Assembly (NCBI GenBank): GCA_900470805.1
Contig: UCCA01000012.1
Coordinates: 388,596 to 452,595 of the forward strand
Length of the DNA stretch: 64,000 nucleotides
Source of the DNA: Hyphomicrobiales bacterium
GTDB lineage: Bacteria; Pseudomonadota; Alphaproteobacteria; Rhizobiales; Rhizobiaceae
Direction of reading: 5' to 3'
Both the position numbers and the translations under genes were made by a program. The notes under the pieces were generated by a model. It saw only the letters and a list, made by a program, of their open reading frames with translations. It was not told the DNA's origin and did not search any database. Shown piece by piece: positions 54,085 through 62,101 of this stretch; position 1 is the stretch's first letter; the number at the start of each line of letters is the position of its first letter.

Positions 54085-54870
54085 ATGCCGGACGCCACAC
54101 CCGCTGTCGAGGAAACCATAGACGCCTTCCATCGCGGCGGCTTCCACATCGTCCAGCCGAAGGGCAGGGGCCATCGCGCCGGCATGGACGCAATGCTGCT
54201 CGCCTCGCTGGTGGCCGATAGGGGCAAGGTGAGGGTGGCAGATCTCGGCGCCGGCGCCGGCGCCGCCGGTCTGGCGGTAGCGTCTCGCCTGCCGAACGCC
54301 GAGGTGGTGCTGTTCGAGCGCTCCGCCGAAATGGCGGACTACGCCCGCCGCAGCCTGCTGCTGCCTGCTAACGCCCATCTGGCCGATCGCATCTCGGTCG
54401 TTGAGGCGGACGTGACCCTGAAGGCCCAGGCCCGCAACGACGCCGGCCTCAAGGACGAAAGCTTCCACCACGTCATCATGAACCCGCCCTTCAACGATCC
54501 AGGCGACCGCAAGACGCCGGATGCACTGAAGGCCGAAGCGCATGCGATGACGGAAGATCTGTTCGAAAGCTGGCTGCGCACCGCCAATGCCATCATGCTG
54601 CCGGGCGGCCAACTGTCGCTGATCGCTCGCCCGGAATCGATCGCCGAGATCGTCGCCGCCTGCGGCCGCCGTTTCGGCGGCATCGAGATATCAGCGATTC
54701 ATCCGCGTGAGGGTGAGAACGCCGTGCGCATTCTGGTGACTGGCATCAAGGGATCGCGCGCGCGCTTGTCGCTACGCGCCCCGCTCATCATGCACGAAGA
54801 GGGGAGCCACAAGTTCTCCCCCTTCGTCGACGATCTCAACAATGGCCGCGCCGCCTATCTCAGGCGTTAG
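54085..54870 (+). CDS. TrmN6/YfiC-like SAM-dependent methyltransferase
   Basis: 261-aa class I methyltransferase. VADLGAGAGAAGLA (51-64) binds SAM and NPPF (133-136) is the N6-adenine/N-methyltransferase catalytic motif. The N-terminal QPKGRGHRAGMDAMLLA matches the YfiC/TrmN6 family, which methylates A37 of tRNA-Val1 in E. coli; the same substrate is inferred. Directly follows DUF2007 in the same transcript. Confidence 0.88.
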   Translation: MPDATPAVEETIDAFHRGGFHIVQPKGRGHRAGMDAMLLASLVADRGKVRVADLGAGAGAAGLAVASRLPNAEVVLFERSAEMADYARRSLLLPANAHLADRISVVEADVTLKAQARNDAGLKDESFHHVIMNPPFNDPGDRKTPDALKAEAHAMTEDLFESWLRTANAIMLPGGQLSLIARPESIAEIVAACGRRFGGIEISAIHPREGENAVRILVTGIKGSRARLSLRAPLIMHEEGSHKFSPFVDDLNNGRAAYLRR

Positions 54871-54927
54871 AGCTGTTTTCACGCAATTCCGGACGGAAAA
54901 CCGCTTCGCACTTTTCCTGGAATTACT

Positions 54928-56268
54928 CTAGCCAATCACGAAGTCGAACAGTAGCTTGATGTTCAGCCCGGCGATGACCACCGCGATCGTGTAGGCGATG
55001 GCCGACAGCCAGCGGGGCGCCACCAGCTCCCCCATCTTCGCCTTGTTGGCGGTGAACATGACGAGCGGGAACACCGCGAAGGAAAGCTGCAGGCTGAGCA
55101 CCACCTGCGTCAGGATCAAGAGTTCCGCGGTGCCGGCGTCGCCATACCAGACGGTCACGAGGCCGGCGGGGATGATGGCGATGGCGCGGGTGATCAGACG
55201 CCGCACCCATGGCTGCAGCCGGATCTTGAGAAAACCTTCCATGATGATCTGCCCGGCCATCGTCGCCGTCACCGTCGAGTTCAGGCCGCAGCAGAGCAGC
55301 GCGATACCGAACAGCGTCGGCGCGATCGCAAGACCGAGCAGCGGCGCCAGCAGCGACGAGGCTTCGCCGAGTTCGGCCACGTCGGTTCGGCCATGCGCAT
55401 GGAATGCGGCGGCGGCCAGGATCAGGATCGAGGCGTTGATCAAAAGCGCGAAGCACAAGGCCACCGTCGAGTCGATCGTCGCAAAGGTCAGCGCCTCGCG
55501 CTTCTCCGGCAGGGTATGGCCATAGTCGCGGGTCTGCACGATGCCGGAGTGGAGATAGAGATTGTGCGGCATCACGGTGGCGCCAAGGATGCCGAGCGCC
55601 AGATAGAGCATCTCCGGATTGGAGACGATTTCAGTCGTTGGGAAGAAGCCGCGGATCACATCGCCCCACTGCGGATCGGCCATGAAGATCTGCACGCCGA
55701 AGCAGACGGTGATGATGGCCAGCAGCGCGATGACGAAGGCCTCGACCCAGCGGAAGCCGATCTTCTGCAGGTAGAGGATAAGGAAGACGTCAAGTGCGGT
55801 GATCAGCACGCCGAGTTCGAGCGGAATGCCGAACAAGAGGTTAAGTCCGATCGCCGTGCCGATAACCTCGGCGATATCGGTGGCGATGATGGCGATTTCG
55901 GCAAACAGCCACAGTGGGATAGACACCCATCTCGGAAAGGCATCGCGACAGGCCTGCGCCAGATCACGGCCGGAGCCGATCGCCAGGCGCGCGCAGAGAG
56001 ACTGCAGCACGATCGCCATCAGGTTCGACAGAAGCGCCACGGCGAGAAGCGTGTAGCCGAATTTCGAGCCGCCGGCGAGCGACGTCGACCAGTTGCCCGG
56101 GTCCATGTAGCCGACCGCGACGAGATAGCCGGGGCCAACGAAGGCGGCAGCGCGGCGCCAGCGGGAGGCATGCGTCTTCGCGCCGATCGAGCGATGGACA
56201 TCCGCCATCGAGGCCTCGTCGCGCTCGTGGCGCCAACCTGACTTGGCCTTCGGGTTCATAATGTCCAT
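54928..56268 (-). CDS. mntH: Nramp-type Mn2+/Fe2+ transporter MntH
   Basis: 446-aa inner-membrane proton:metal symporter with 11 predicted helices. Metal-binding motif DPGN is at 56-59 (VGYMDPGNW) and the second motif MPHNLYLHS is present, both needed for Mn2+ transport in the family. In rhizobia mntH is the main manganese importer and is repressed by the Fur homologue Mur. The frame is open upstream but the ATG at 56268 gives the expected N-terminus; a second ATG three codons later is possible. Confidence 0.95.
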   Translation of the reverse strand: MDIMNPKAKSGWRHERDEASMADVHRSIGAKTHASRWRRAAAFVGPGYLVAVGYMDPGNWSTSLAGGSKFGYTLLAVALLSNLMAIVLQSLCARLAIGSGRDLAQACRDAFPRWVSIPLWLFAEIAIIATDIAEVIGTAIGLNLLFGIPLELGVLITALDVFLILYLQKIGFRWVEAFVIALLAIITVCFGVQIFMADPQWGDVIRGFFPTTEIVSNPEMLYLALGILGATVMPHNLYLHSGIVQTRDYGHTLPEKREALTFATIDSTVALCFALLINASILILAAAAFHAHGRTDVAELGEASSLLAPLLGLAIAPTLFGIALLCCGLNSTVTATMAGQIIMEGFLKIRLQPWVRRLITRAIAIIPAGLVTVWYGDAGTAELLILTQVVLSLQLSFAVFPLVMFTANKAKMGELVAPRWLSAIAYTIAVVIAGLNIKLLFDFVIG

Positions 56269-56312
56269 GCAGCATCCGCCTGTGTGTTCGATACGAGCAA
56301 TATGGCGGATTA

Positions 56313-56333
56313 GAATGATAATGCAAGTCATTC
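56313..56333. promoter_or_regulatory. Candidate Mur/Fur-family operator upstream of mntH
   Basis: GAATGA-N9-TCATTC, a 21-base dyad of Fur-box size and AT-rich character, 45-65 bases before the mntH start. An overlapping imperfect repeat TGCGA-N5-TTGCA (minus strand) is also present. Position and symmetry suggest Mn-responsive repression; not proven. Confidence 0.5.
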
Positions 56334-56440
56334 GCAATAAGAAACTTTGCGGGCGGATGTTTTGTGCGCCAGCCATTGCGTTTGCCGTTGCGACGCATAC
56401 ATGGGAGGGACGTCTTAAGAGCCTGTATGAAGGAATGATG

Positions 56441-57301
56441 ATGGCCGGATTGTTGAGAAGACTGATGCCGAAGCGCTTCCGCAAGGAGGGCATCGTGATC
56501 CCGGTTATCAGGCTGCAGGGCGCGATCATGTCGGGCGGCAGCCAGTTCCGGCCAGCGCTGAACCTTGCCTCGACGGCCCAGGTTCTGGAAAAGGCATTCG
56601 GCTTCAAGGACGCCCCCGCCGTTGCCATCTCGATCAATTCGCCCGGTGGCTCGCCGGTGCAATCGCGGCTGATCTTCACCCGCATCCGCGAGCTGGCGCG
56701 CGAGAAGCAGAAGAAGGTCATCGTCTTTGTCGAGGATGTCGCGGCCTCCGGCGGCTACATGATCGCGCTGGCGGGCGACGAGATCATCGCCGACCCCACT
56801 TCGATCGTCGGCTCCATCGGTGTCGTCTCCGGTGGCTTCGGCTTCCCGGAGCTCTTGAAGAAGATCGGTGTCGAGCGCCGGGTCTATACGGCAGGCGAGA
56901 ACAAGGTGATCCTCGATCCGTTCCAGCCGGAAAAGGAAAAGGACATCGAGTACCTGAAGACGCTGCAGCTGGAGATCCACCAGATCTTCATCTCGATGGT
57001 GCGCGAGCGCCGCGCCGGCAAGCTGAAGGACGACGAAACCGTCTTCTCCGGCCTGTTCTGGACCGGCACCCGCGGCCTCGAACTCGGCCTGATCGACGGC
57101 CTCGGCGACATGCGCCAGGAGTTGAAGAAGCGCTACGGCACCAAGACGAAGCTCGAGCTTGTCACTCCTGCAAGGGGGCTTTTCGGACGCCGCATTCCCG
57201 GCATATCATCCGCCTCGCTGGAGGGAGTCGCCTCCGGCTTCGCGGCGGGTCTTGTCGAGACCGCCGAAGACAAGGCATTGTGGGGCCGATACGGCCTCTA
57301 A
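56441..57301 (+). CDS. S49 (SppA/SohB-like) peptidase homologue
   Basis: 286-aa single-domain S49 protein. Ser nucleophile candidate S103 lies in [10 protein letters not shown], and SPGGSP and [14 protein letters not shown] are conserved. At the position of the general-base Lys in bacterial SppA (the ADKI motif) the sequence reads AGDEI, with E114. There is no clear signal peptide or membrane helix, so it is probably cytosolic or peripheral. Three ATGs occur in a row; the third is best spaced from GAAGGA. A conserved 63-aa gene follows 18 bases later. Confidence 0.88.
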   Translation: MAGLLRRLMPKRFRKEGIVIPVIRLQGAIMSGGSQFRPALNLASTAQVLEKAFGFKDAPAVAISINSPGGSPVQSRLIFTRIRELAREKQKKVIVFVEDVAASGGYMIALAGDEIIADPTSIVGSIGVVSGGFGFPELLKKIGVERRVYTAGENKVILDPFQPEKEKDIEYLKTLQLEIHQIFISMVRERRAGKLKDDETVFSGLFWTGTRGLELGLIDGLGDMRQELKKRYGTKTKLELVTPARGLFGRRIPGISSASLEGVASGFAAGLVETAEDKALWGRYGL

Positions 57302-57319
57302 CGGAGCAACATAGACGAC

Positions 57320-57511
57320 ATGCCGCAACTTCTGATCATGGGTGTGCTCGTCCTGGGCGCCTGGCTCCTCTACCGCCGCTTCGTGGCCGACGCCAAGCGG
57401 CTGGCGGAGAAGTCAAAGCGCGCGCAAAGGGAACAGCAGACCGGCGCGATTGGCACGCTGGTCAAGGACCCGGTGACGGGGGAGTATCATTTGAAGAAGG
57501 ATGAGGAGTGA
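57320..57511 (+). CDS. Small conserved membrane protein
   Basis: 63-aa protein: one N-terminal membrane helix (about 4-19, LLIMGVLVLGAWLLY) followed by a basic amphipathic helix and a C-terminal GTLVKDPVTGEYHLKKDEE. The TLVKDPVTGEY element recalls short conserved rhizobial proteins of unknown function. Likely cotranscribed with the S49 gene. Confidence 0.8.
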   Translation: MPQLLIMGVLVLGAWLLYRRFVADAKRLAEKSKRAQREQQTGAIGTLVKDPVTGEYHLKKDEE

Positions 57512-57519
57512 GGGTGCTC

Positions 57520-57948
57520 TTACTTCGACCGTCGTTCATCGATCACTGCGCGGACGCGGTCGAAAAGATCGTCATCCTTCATTGACATCAACTGATCGCG
57601 AGGAAGTTGCATCCGCCTCTGAATTTCGTTTGCCATCGCGGCCACTGGGTCGTTGTCGATGTGCCCGTCGGGCTGCCTGTATTTCTCAGTAAGTCTTGCC
57701 GACAGCGTCTCCGCCATGGCCTTGCTGTCCCAAGCGAGCCTTTGGTCTGGAGGCAACTCCATGCGCCTGCGAATTTCATCCGCGATGCTGATGACAGCAT
57801 CCTCAAGCGCTTGTTCATCATCTCTTCGCATCAGTGCCAGGCCTTCGCTGACGATTGCTGACAAGCTCGGATAGCGTCCGCTCTCGATGAGCTCTTGGAA
57901 GAAGCGATGTTCTTCGTCCGATAGCGCGATCGTGACCTTGGCGCTCAT
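57520..57948 (-). CDS. ParD-like antitoxin with duplicated C-terminal module, orphan
   Basis: 142-aa protein. The N-terminal 45 residues (MSAKVTIALSDEEHRFFQEL, YPSLSAIVSEGLALMRRDD) are a ribbon-helix-helix domain of the ParD type. The rest contains two copies of a motif, IADEIRRRMELPPDQ (55-69) and MANEIQRRMQLPRDQ (105-119), 50 residues apart. Normal ParD proteins are about 80-90 aa, so the second module is extra. No ParE or other toxin is adjacent: its 3' end abuts the small membrane protein gene. GGGAGACACTT is a good ribosome binding site. Confidence 0.85.
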   Translation of the reverse strand: MSAKVTIALSDEEHRFFQELIESGRYPSLSAIVSEGLALMRRDDEQALEDAVISIADEIRRRMELPPDQRLAWDSKAMAETLSARLTEKYRQPDGHIDNDPVAAMANEIQRRMQLPRDQLMSMKDDDLFDRVRAVIDERRSK

Positions 57949-58035
57949 AAGTGTCTCCCGTGCAAAGCCTAGTCTCAGTTTACGGCTATCGACACCGCTT
58001 GTCCTCCCTGTAAACTGTGGGAAGGGGTTGCGCAT

Positions 58036-58064
58036 TTGAACGTAATTTCTATCCATGATATACA
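58036..58064 (+). promoter_or_regulatory. Predicted promoter of the AbrB-PIN operon
   Basis: TTGAAC, 17 bases, TATACA. The -10 region lies inside two interlocked inverted repeats, as expected for an autoregulated toxin-antitoxin promoter. Confidence 0.6.
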
Positions 58065-58083
58065 GGGATAGAATGTATATCAT
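58047..58083. promoter_or_regulatory. Interlocked inverted repeats, probable antitoxin operator
   Basis: TTCTATCC (58047-58054) with GGATAGAA (58066-58073), and ATGATATAC (58055-58063) with GTATATCAT (58075-58083), each perfect. The order is A, B, A', B', so the two palindromes overlap. They span the -10 box and transcription start. Confidence 0.75.
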
Positions 58084-58093
58084 GAGGTTTGCC

Positions 58094-58324
58094 ATGCAGA
58101 TTGCAAAATGGGGAAATAGTCTTGCCGTTCGCATCCCCAGTGCCGTCGTGGATGCGCTACAGCTCAAAGAGGGAGATGATGTGACAATCCGCGTGGCTGA
58201 GGACAAGGCGTTCGAGGTTGCGCGCAACGATGCCAGGGAAAAGGCATTCGAACGCATCAAGGCGTTTAAACTGCAGCTCCCGCCCGATTGGAAATTCGAC
58301 CGCGACGAAGCGAACAGCCGGTAA
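58094..58324 (+). CDS. vapB: AbrB/MazE-type antitoxin (VapB)
   Basis: 76-aa swapped-hairpin AbrB protein: MQIAKWGNSLAVRIPSAVV is the DNA-binding half, followed by the DVTIRVAEDKAFEV strand. The C-terminal FKLQLPPDWKFDRDEA segment is the toxin-binding part seen in AbrB-type VapB partners of PIN toxins. The ATG at 58094 is preferred over upstream starts because the AbrB fold begins there. The stop codon overlaps the toxin start (TAATG). Confidence 0.92.
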   Translation: MQIAKWGNSLAVRIPSAVVDALQLKEGDDVTIRVAEDKAFEVARNDAREKAFERIKAFKLQLPPDWKFDRDEANSR

Positions 58325-58764
58325 TGGCTGAGGGTGCCACTTTTCTGGATACCAACATCCTCGTCTATGCGCTGTCGGCGGGCAGCAAGGCGCCCGCCGC
58401 ACAGGCCTTGTTGCGGCAGCCCTTTGCGCTCAGTGCACAGACGCTCAATGAATTCGCCAACGTCGCGCGCAAGAAACTCGCTCTCTCTTGGACTGATATA
58501 GAGCGTCTCATCGATGACTTGACGACGATGGCGGCGGTAATCGCCAGCTTGGATCAGACGACGACCAAGAACGCGATCAATCTGGTGAAGCGCTACAATC
58601 TCGCGTTTTACGATGCCACGATGTTGGCCGCGGCACTGGAGCTTGGCTGCACACGGTATTATTCCGAAGATCTGCAGGACGGTCTGACTATCGATGGGCG
58701 AATGACGATCACCAATCCCTTTCTGCCACCTGCGCCCGCCACCCCGCCGACACCAAACCCTTGA
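58324..58764 (+). CDS. vapC: PIN-domain toxin (VapC)
   Basis: 146-aa PIN-domain ribonuclease. Acidic site residues are D9 ([11 protein letters not shown]), E43 (TLNEFANV), D97 (FYDATML) and the E115-D116 region (YYSEDLQDG), all present, so it should be active. VapC toxins cleave tRNA or rRNA; the target is unknown. One-base overlap with its antitoxin. It ends in a Pro-rich tail ([12 protein letters not shown]) shortly before glyQ. Confidence 0.92.
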   Translation: MAEGATFLDTNILVYALSAGSKAPAAQALLRQPFALSAQTLNEFANVARKKLALSWTDIERLIDDLTTMAAVIASLDQTTTKNAINLVKRYNLAFYDATMLAAALELGCTRYYSEDLQDGLTIDGRMTITNPFLPPAPATPPTPNP

Positions 58765-58825
58765 CCCCCATCGCCACCCGTGGCACCTGTCGCCGCATCA
58801 AACCAATCGAACGGCGACCAACCTC

Positions 58826-59788
58826 ATGTCCGCATCCAGCATCCCCGACCATATGAACCCGAAGCGCTCGTTCCAGGCGCTGATCCTGACGCTGCACAGC
58901 TACTGGGCGGACAAGGGTTGCGCGGTGCTGCAGCCTTACGACATGGAAGTCGGCGCGGGTACGTTCCACCCGGCGACCACGCTGCGCGCCCTCGGTCCCA
59001 AGCCGTGGAAGGCCGCCTACGTACAGCCGTCGCGCCGCCCGTCCGACGGCCGCTACGGTGAAAACCCGAACCGCTTGCAGCACTATTACCAGTATCAGGT
59101 CATCCTGAAGCCGAACCCGCCGAACCTGCAGGAACTCTATCTCGGCTCGCTGGCCGCGATCGGTCTCGATCCGCTGCTGCACGATGTCCGCTTCGTCGAG
59201 GATGACTGGGAAAGCCCGACGCTCGGCGCCTGGGGTCTCGGCTGGGAGTGCTGGTGCGATGGCATGGAAGTCTCGCAGTTCACTTATTTCCAGCAGGTCT
59301 GCGGCCTCGAATGCTCGCCTGTTGCCGGCGAACTGACCTATGGTCTCGAGCGTCTGGCCATGTATGTCCAGGGCGTCGACAACGTCTACGACCTGAACTT
59401 CAACGGCCGCGAAGGCGACGAGAAGATCAGCTACGGCGACGTCTTCCTGCAGGCCGAGCAGGAATATTCGCGCCATAACTTCGAATTCGCCAACACCGAG
59501 ATGCTGCATCGCCACTTCATCGATGCCGAGAAGGAATGCCAGGCGCTGCTCGCCGCCGGCGCGCCCGGCGATAGCGATAACCACAAGCTGCACAAGTGCG
59601 TCTTCCCGGCCTACGACCAGTGCATCAAGGCCAGCCACGTCTTCAACCTGCTGGACGCGCGCGGCGTGATTTCGGTGACCGAGCGCCAGAGCTATATCCT
59701 GCGCGTGCGCACGCTGGCCAAGGCCTGCGGCGAAGCCTTCCTGCTGACGGATGCCGGTGGCGTCAATCTCGCGAAAGTGGCTGCCTGA
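58826..59788 (+). CDS. glyQ: Glycyl-tRNA synthetase alpha subunit
   Basis: 320-aa catalytic subunit of the alpha2-beta2 bacterial Gly[26 protein letters not shown] and [30 protein letters not shown] are diagnostic of GlyQ. The beta subunit gene glyS does not follow directly; instead come a 38-aa gene, lemA, aroA and a DUF2207 gene. glyS may lie beyond the window. Confidence 0.96.
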   Translation: MSASSIPDHMNPKRSFQALILTLHSYWADKGCAVLQPYDMEVGAGTFHPATTLRALGPKPWKAAYVQPSRRPSDGRYGENPNRLQHYYQYQVILKPNPPNLQELYLGSLAAIGLDPLLHDVRFVEDDWESPTLGAWGLGWECWCDGMEVSQFTYFQQVCGLECSPVAGELTYGLERLAMYVQGVDNVYDLNFNGREGDEKISYGDVFLQAEQEYSRHNFEFANTEMLHRHFIDAEKECQALLAAGAPGDSDNHKLHKCVFPAYDQCIKASHVFNLLDARGVISVTERQSYILRVRTLAKACGEAFLLTDAGGVNLAKVAA

Positions 59789-59804
59789 AACGAGGGCTGA
59801 GCGC

Positions 59805-59921
59805 TCAGCGGCGCTCGTTTGCCTTGACGTCGACGGTGCGTGCCGCCGGGCGAAGCGCGCGCTGCAGCAGGAAGAACGATGAGATGGCAAGCATGTTGAG
59901 CAGGAAAATGACTGCGCTCAT
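59805..59921 (-). CDS. 38-aa predicted membrane protein
   Basis: Too short for routine ORF detection. The minus strand encodes a 38-residue peptide that begins MSAVIFLLNMLAISSFFLLQ (one membrane helix) and then turns basic (RALRPAARTVDVKANERR). The third-position GC bias fits neighbouring genes, a GAGGA site lies 11 bases upstream of the ATG, and the stop codon falls in a 14-base palindrome. It lies between two co-directional plus-strand genes. I do not recognise a family; a small inner-membrane peptide is the best description. Confidence 0.55.
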   Translation of the reverse strand: MSAVIFLLNMLAISSFFLLQRALRPAARTVDVKANERR

Positions 59922-60127
59922 GGGTTGACTGATCCTCGTGACATCTGGTGAATCCCGCCGCCGTCGGCTGATTCCGAGATTACATTACGCCCTCCTGAAA
60001 CGCCGCGGTATCGCAAGATCTTGGGATGCGTTTCTGGTCGCCGCCACCCATGTGGAAATGCCGGATGACAAGCGCGGGCATCCCGCATAGTCTCCCGCCG
60101 ACCTGACATCGTAACGGGGGATATTCG

Positions 60128-60679
60128 ATGTATATTATTCTTGGGCTCATCGTCCTGATCGCGCTCTACGCGGTCATGGTCTACAACGGCCTTGTGCGCG
60201 CCCGACAAATGGCCGAGGAAGCCTGGTCGGGCATCGATGTGCAATTGAAGCGCCGCGCCGACCTGATCCCCAACCTGATTGAAACAGTCAAGGGCTACGC
60301 CACCCACGAGAAGACGACGCTCGAAGAGGTCGTCAAGCTCCGCAACCAGGCGCAGGCCGTTCCATCAGGCGACGTCGCCGGTCGTGCTCAGGCTGAAGGA
60401 CTGCTGGGGGCAGCGCTTGGCCGCGTCATGGCGCTCGCCGAAGCCTATCCGGACCTGAAGGCCAACGAGAATTTCCGCGAGCTGCAGACCTCGCTTGAAA
60501 CCATGGAAAGCGAGATCCAGATGGCGCGGCGCTACTACAACGGCGCGGCGCGTGATCTCAACGTCAAGGTCGAGAGCTTCCCCTCGAACCTCGTCGCCGG
60601 CCAGTTCGGTTTCAGCAAGCGCGACTATTTCGAGATCACCAACGAGGCCGATCGCGCCGTTCCGTCGGTAAAGTTCTGA
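60128..60679 (+). CDS. lemA: LemA family protein
   Basis: 183-aa protein: N-terminal membrane helix (about 2-22) then a helical bundle with the family motifs EEAWSGIDVQLKRRADLIPNL and YYNGAARDLN. LemA proteins are membrane-anchored with mostly outside orientation; function undefined. Usually lemA is followed by a DUF2207 gene; here aroA is in between. Confidence 0.95.
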   Translation: MYIILGLIVLIALYAVMVYNGLVRARQMAEEAWSGIDVQLKRRADLIPNLIETVKGYATHEKTTLEEVVKLRNQAQAVPSGDVAGRAQAEGLLGAALGRVMALAEAYPDLKANENFRELQTSLETMESEIQMARRYYNGAARDLNVKVESFPSNLVAGQFGFSKRDYFEITNEADRAVPSVKF

Positions 60680-60800
60680 TCCCGAAAGTTCTGATAACGG
60701 GCATTTGCCTTTGCCGAAAAGCTGCTATGAGCAGGGAAAGAGCGCGGCCGCGCGAGGTCGTGCGCAATGCCGACAAGATATCGAATGAAAAGACACGTCA

Positions 60801-62060
60801 ATGAGTAAAGACAAGCTCACCATCATCCCGGCCGCTGCGCCACTGTCCGGCCGCGCCGTGCCTCCCGGCTCGAAGTCGATCACCAACCGCTCGCTGTTGC
60901 TCGCCGGCCTCGCCAAGGGCACCAGCCGTCTCACCGGCGCGCTGAAGAGCGACGACACGCGCTACATGGCCGAAGCCCTACGCGCCATGGGCGTGACCGT
61001 GGATGAACCCGACGCCACGACCTTCGTCGTCACCAGCTCGGGCGAGCTGAAGGCGCCGGCCGCTCCGCTCTTTCTCGGCAATGCAGGCACCGCCACCCGC
61101 TTCCTGACCGCAGCACTTGCGCTCGGCCACGGCCGCTATGTCGTCGATGGCGATGAGCACATGCGCAAGCGCCCGATCAAGCCGCTGGTCGACGCGCTGC
61201 AGTCGCTCGGCGTCGCCATCGAGGCACCCACCGGCTGCCCGCCGGTCACCATCGACGCGTCAGGAAGCTTTTCGACGAACAAGGTCGTCATCGACGCCGG
61301 CCTCTCCAGCCAGTACGTCTCCGCCCTGCAGATGGCGGCTGCCTGCGGCTCTGAACCGTTCACCATCGAGCTCGCCGGCGCCGATATCGGCGCCCGCGGC
61401 TATATCGACCTGACGCTGGCTGCCATGCGCGCCTTCGGCGCCAGGGTCTCGCAGCCGACGCCGTCCTCCTGGGTCATCGAGCCCACGGGCTACACGGCCA
61501 CCGACTTCGTCGTCGAGCCGGATGCCTCCGCCGCCACCTATCTCTGGGCCGCCGAAGTGCTGACCAAGGGCGCCATCGATCTTGGTGTCGCCAACGAGGA
61601 TTTCACCCAGCCGGACGCCAAGGCGTACGATGTCATCCGCCAGTTCCCGCACTTGCCGGCTGAAATCGACGGCTCGCAAATGCAGGACGCGGTGCCGACC
61701 ATCGCTGTGCTGGCCGCTTTCAACGAGACGCCGGTGCGCTTCGTCGGCATCGCCAACCTGCGTGTCAAGGAATGCGACCGCATCCGCGCCGTCTCCACGG
61801 GCCTCAACAACATCCGCGCCGGCCTCGCGACCGAGGAAGGCGACGACCTGATCGTCTCGTCCGATCCCGCGCTTGCCGGCCAGACGCTGCCGGCCGATAT
61901 CGACACCTTCGCCGATCACCGCATCGCCATGAGCTTCGCGCTGGCTGGGCTCAAGATCGGCGGCATCACCATTCTCGACCCGGACTGCGTCGGCAAGACC
62001 TTCCCGGAGTATTGGGATGTGATGGCGGGGCTCGGCGTGCATTATACCGACGAGGGCTGA
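60801..62060 (+). CDS. aroA: EPSP synthase (3-phosphoshikimate 1-carboxyvinyltransferase)
   Basis: 419-aa enzyme of the shikimate pathway, cytosolic. Core motifs PPGSKSITNRSLLLAG, DEHMRKRPI, RVKECDRIRAV and FADHRIAMSFAL are all present, so it should be active. In the substrate loop FLGNAGTATRFL the residues are G96, T97, A98, T99, R100, F101; class I enzymes usually have Met99 and Pro101. It is not the CP4-like AroA (starting with GTVRIPGDKSISHR) expected in rhizobial aro clusters and could be a paralogue. Flanked by lemA and DUF2207, with no other aromatic pathway gene nearby. Confidence 0.93.
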   Translation: MSKDKLTIIPAAAPLSGRAVPPGSKSITNRSLLLAGLAKGTSRLTGALKSDDTRYMAEALRAMGVTVDEPDATTFVVTSSGELKAPAAPLFLGNAGTATRFLTAALALGHGRYVVDGDEHMRKRPIKPLVDALQSLGVAIEAPTGCPPVTIDASGSFSTNKVVIDAGLSSQYVSALQMAAACGSEPFTIELAGADIGARGYIDLTLAAMRAFGARVSQPTPSSWVIEPTGYTATDFVVEPDASAATYLWAAEVLTKGAIDLGVANEDFTQPDAKAYDVIRQFPHLPAEIDGSQMQDAVPTIAVLAAFNETPVRFVGIANLRVKECDRIRAVSTGLNNIRAGLATEEGDDLIVSSDPALAGQTLPADIDTFADHRIAMSFALAGLKIGGITILDPDCVGKTFPEYWDVMAGLGVHYTDEG

Positions 62061-62101
62061 TATTATCTGAAGCGGCGGGGAGCCGTTAGCGGGGGAGTGA
62101 G

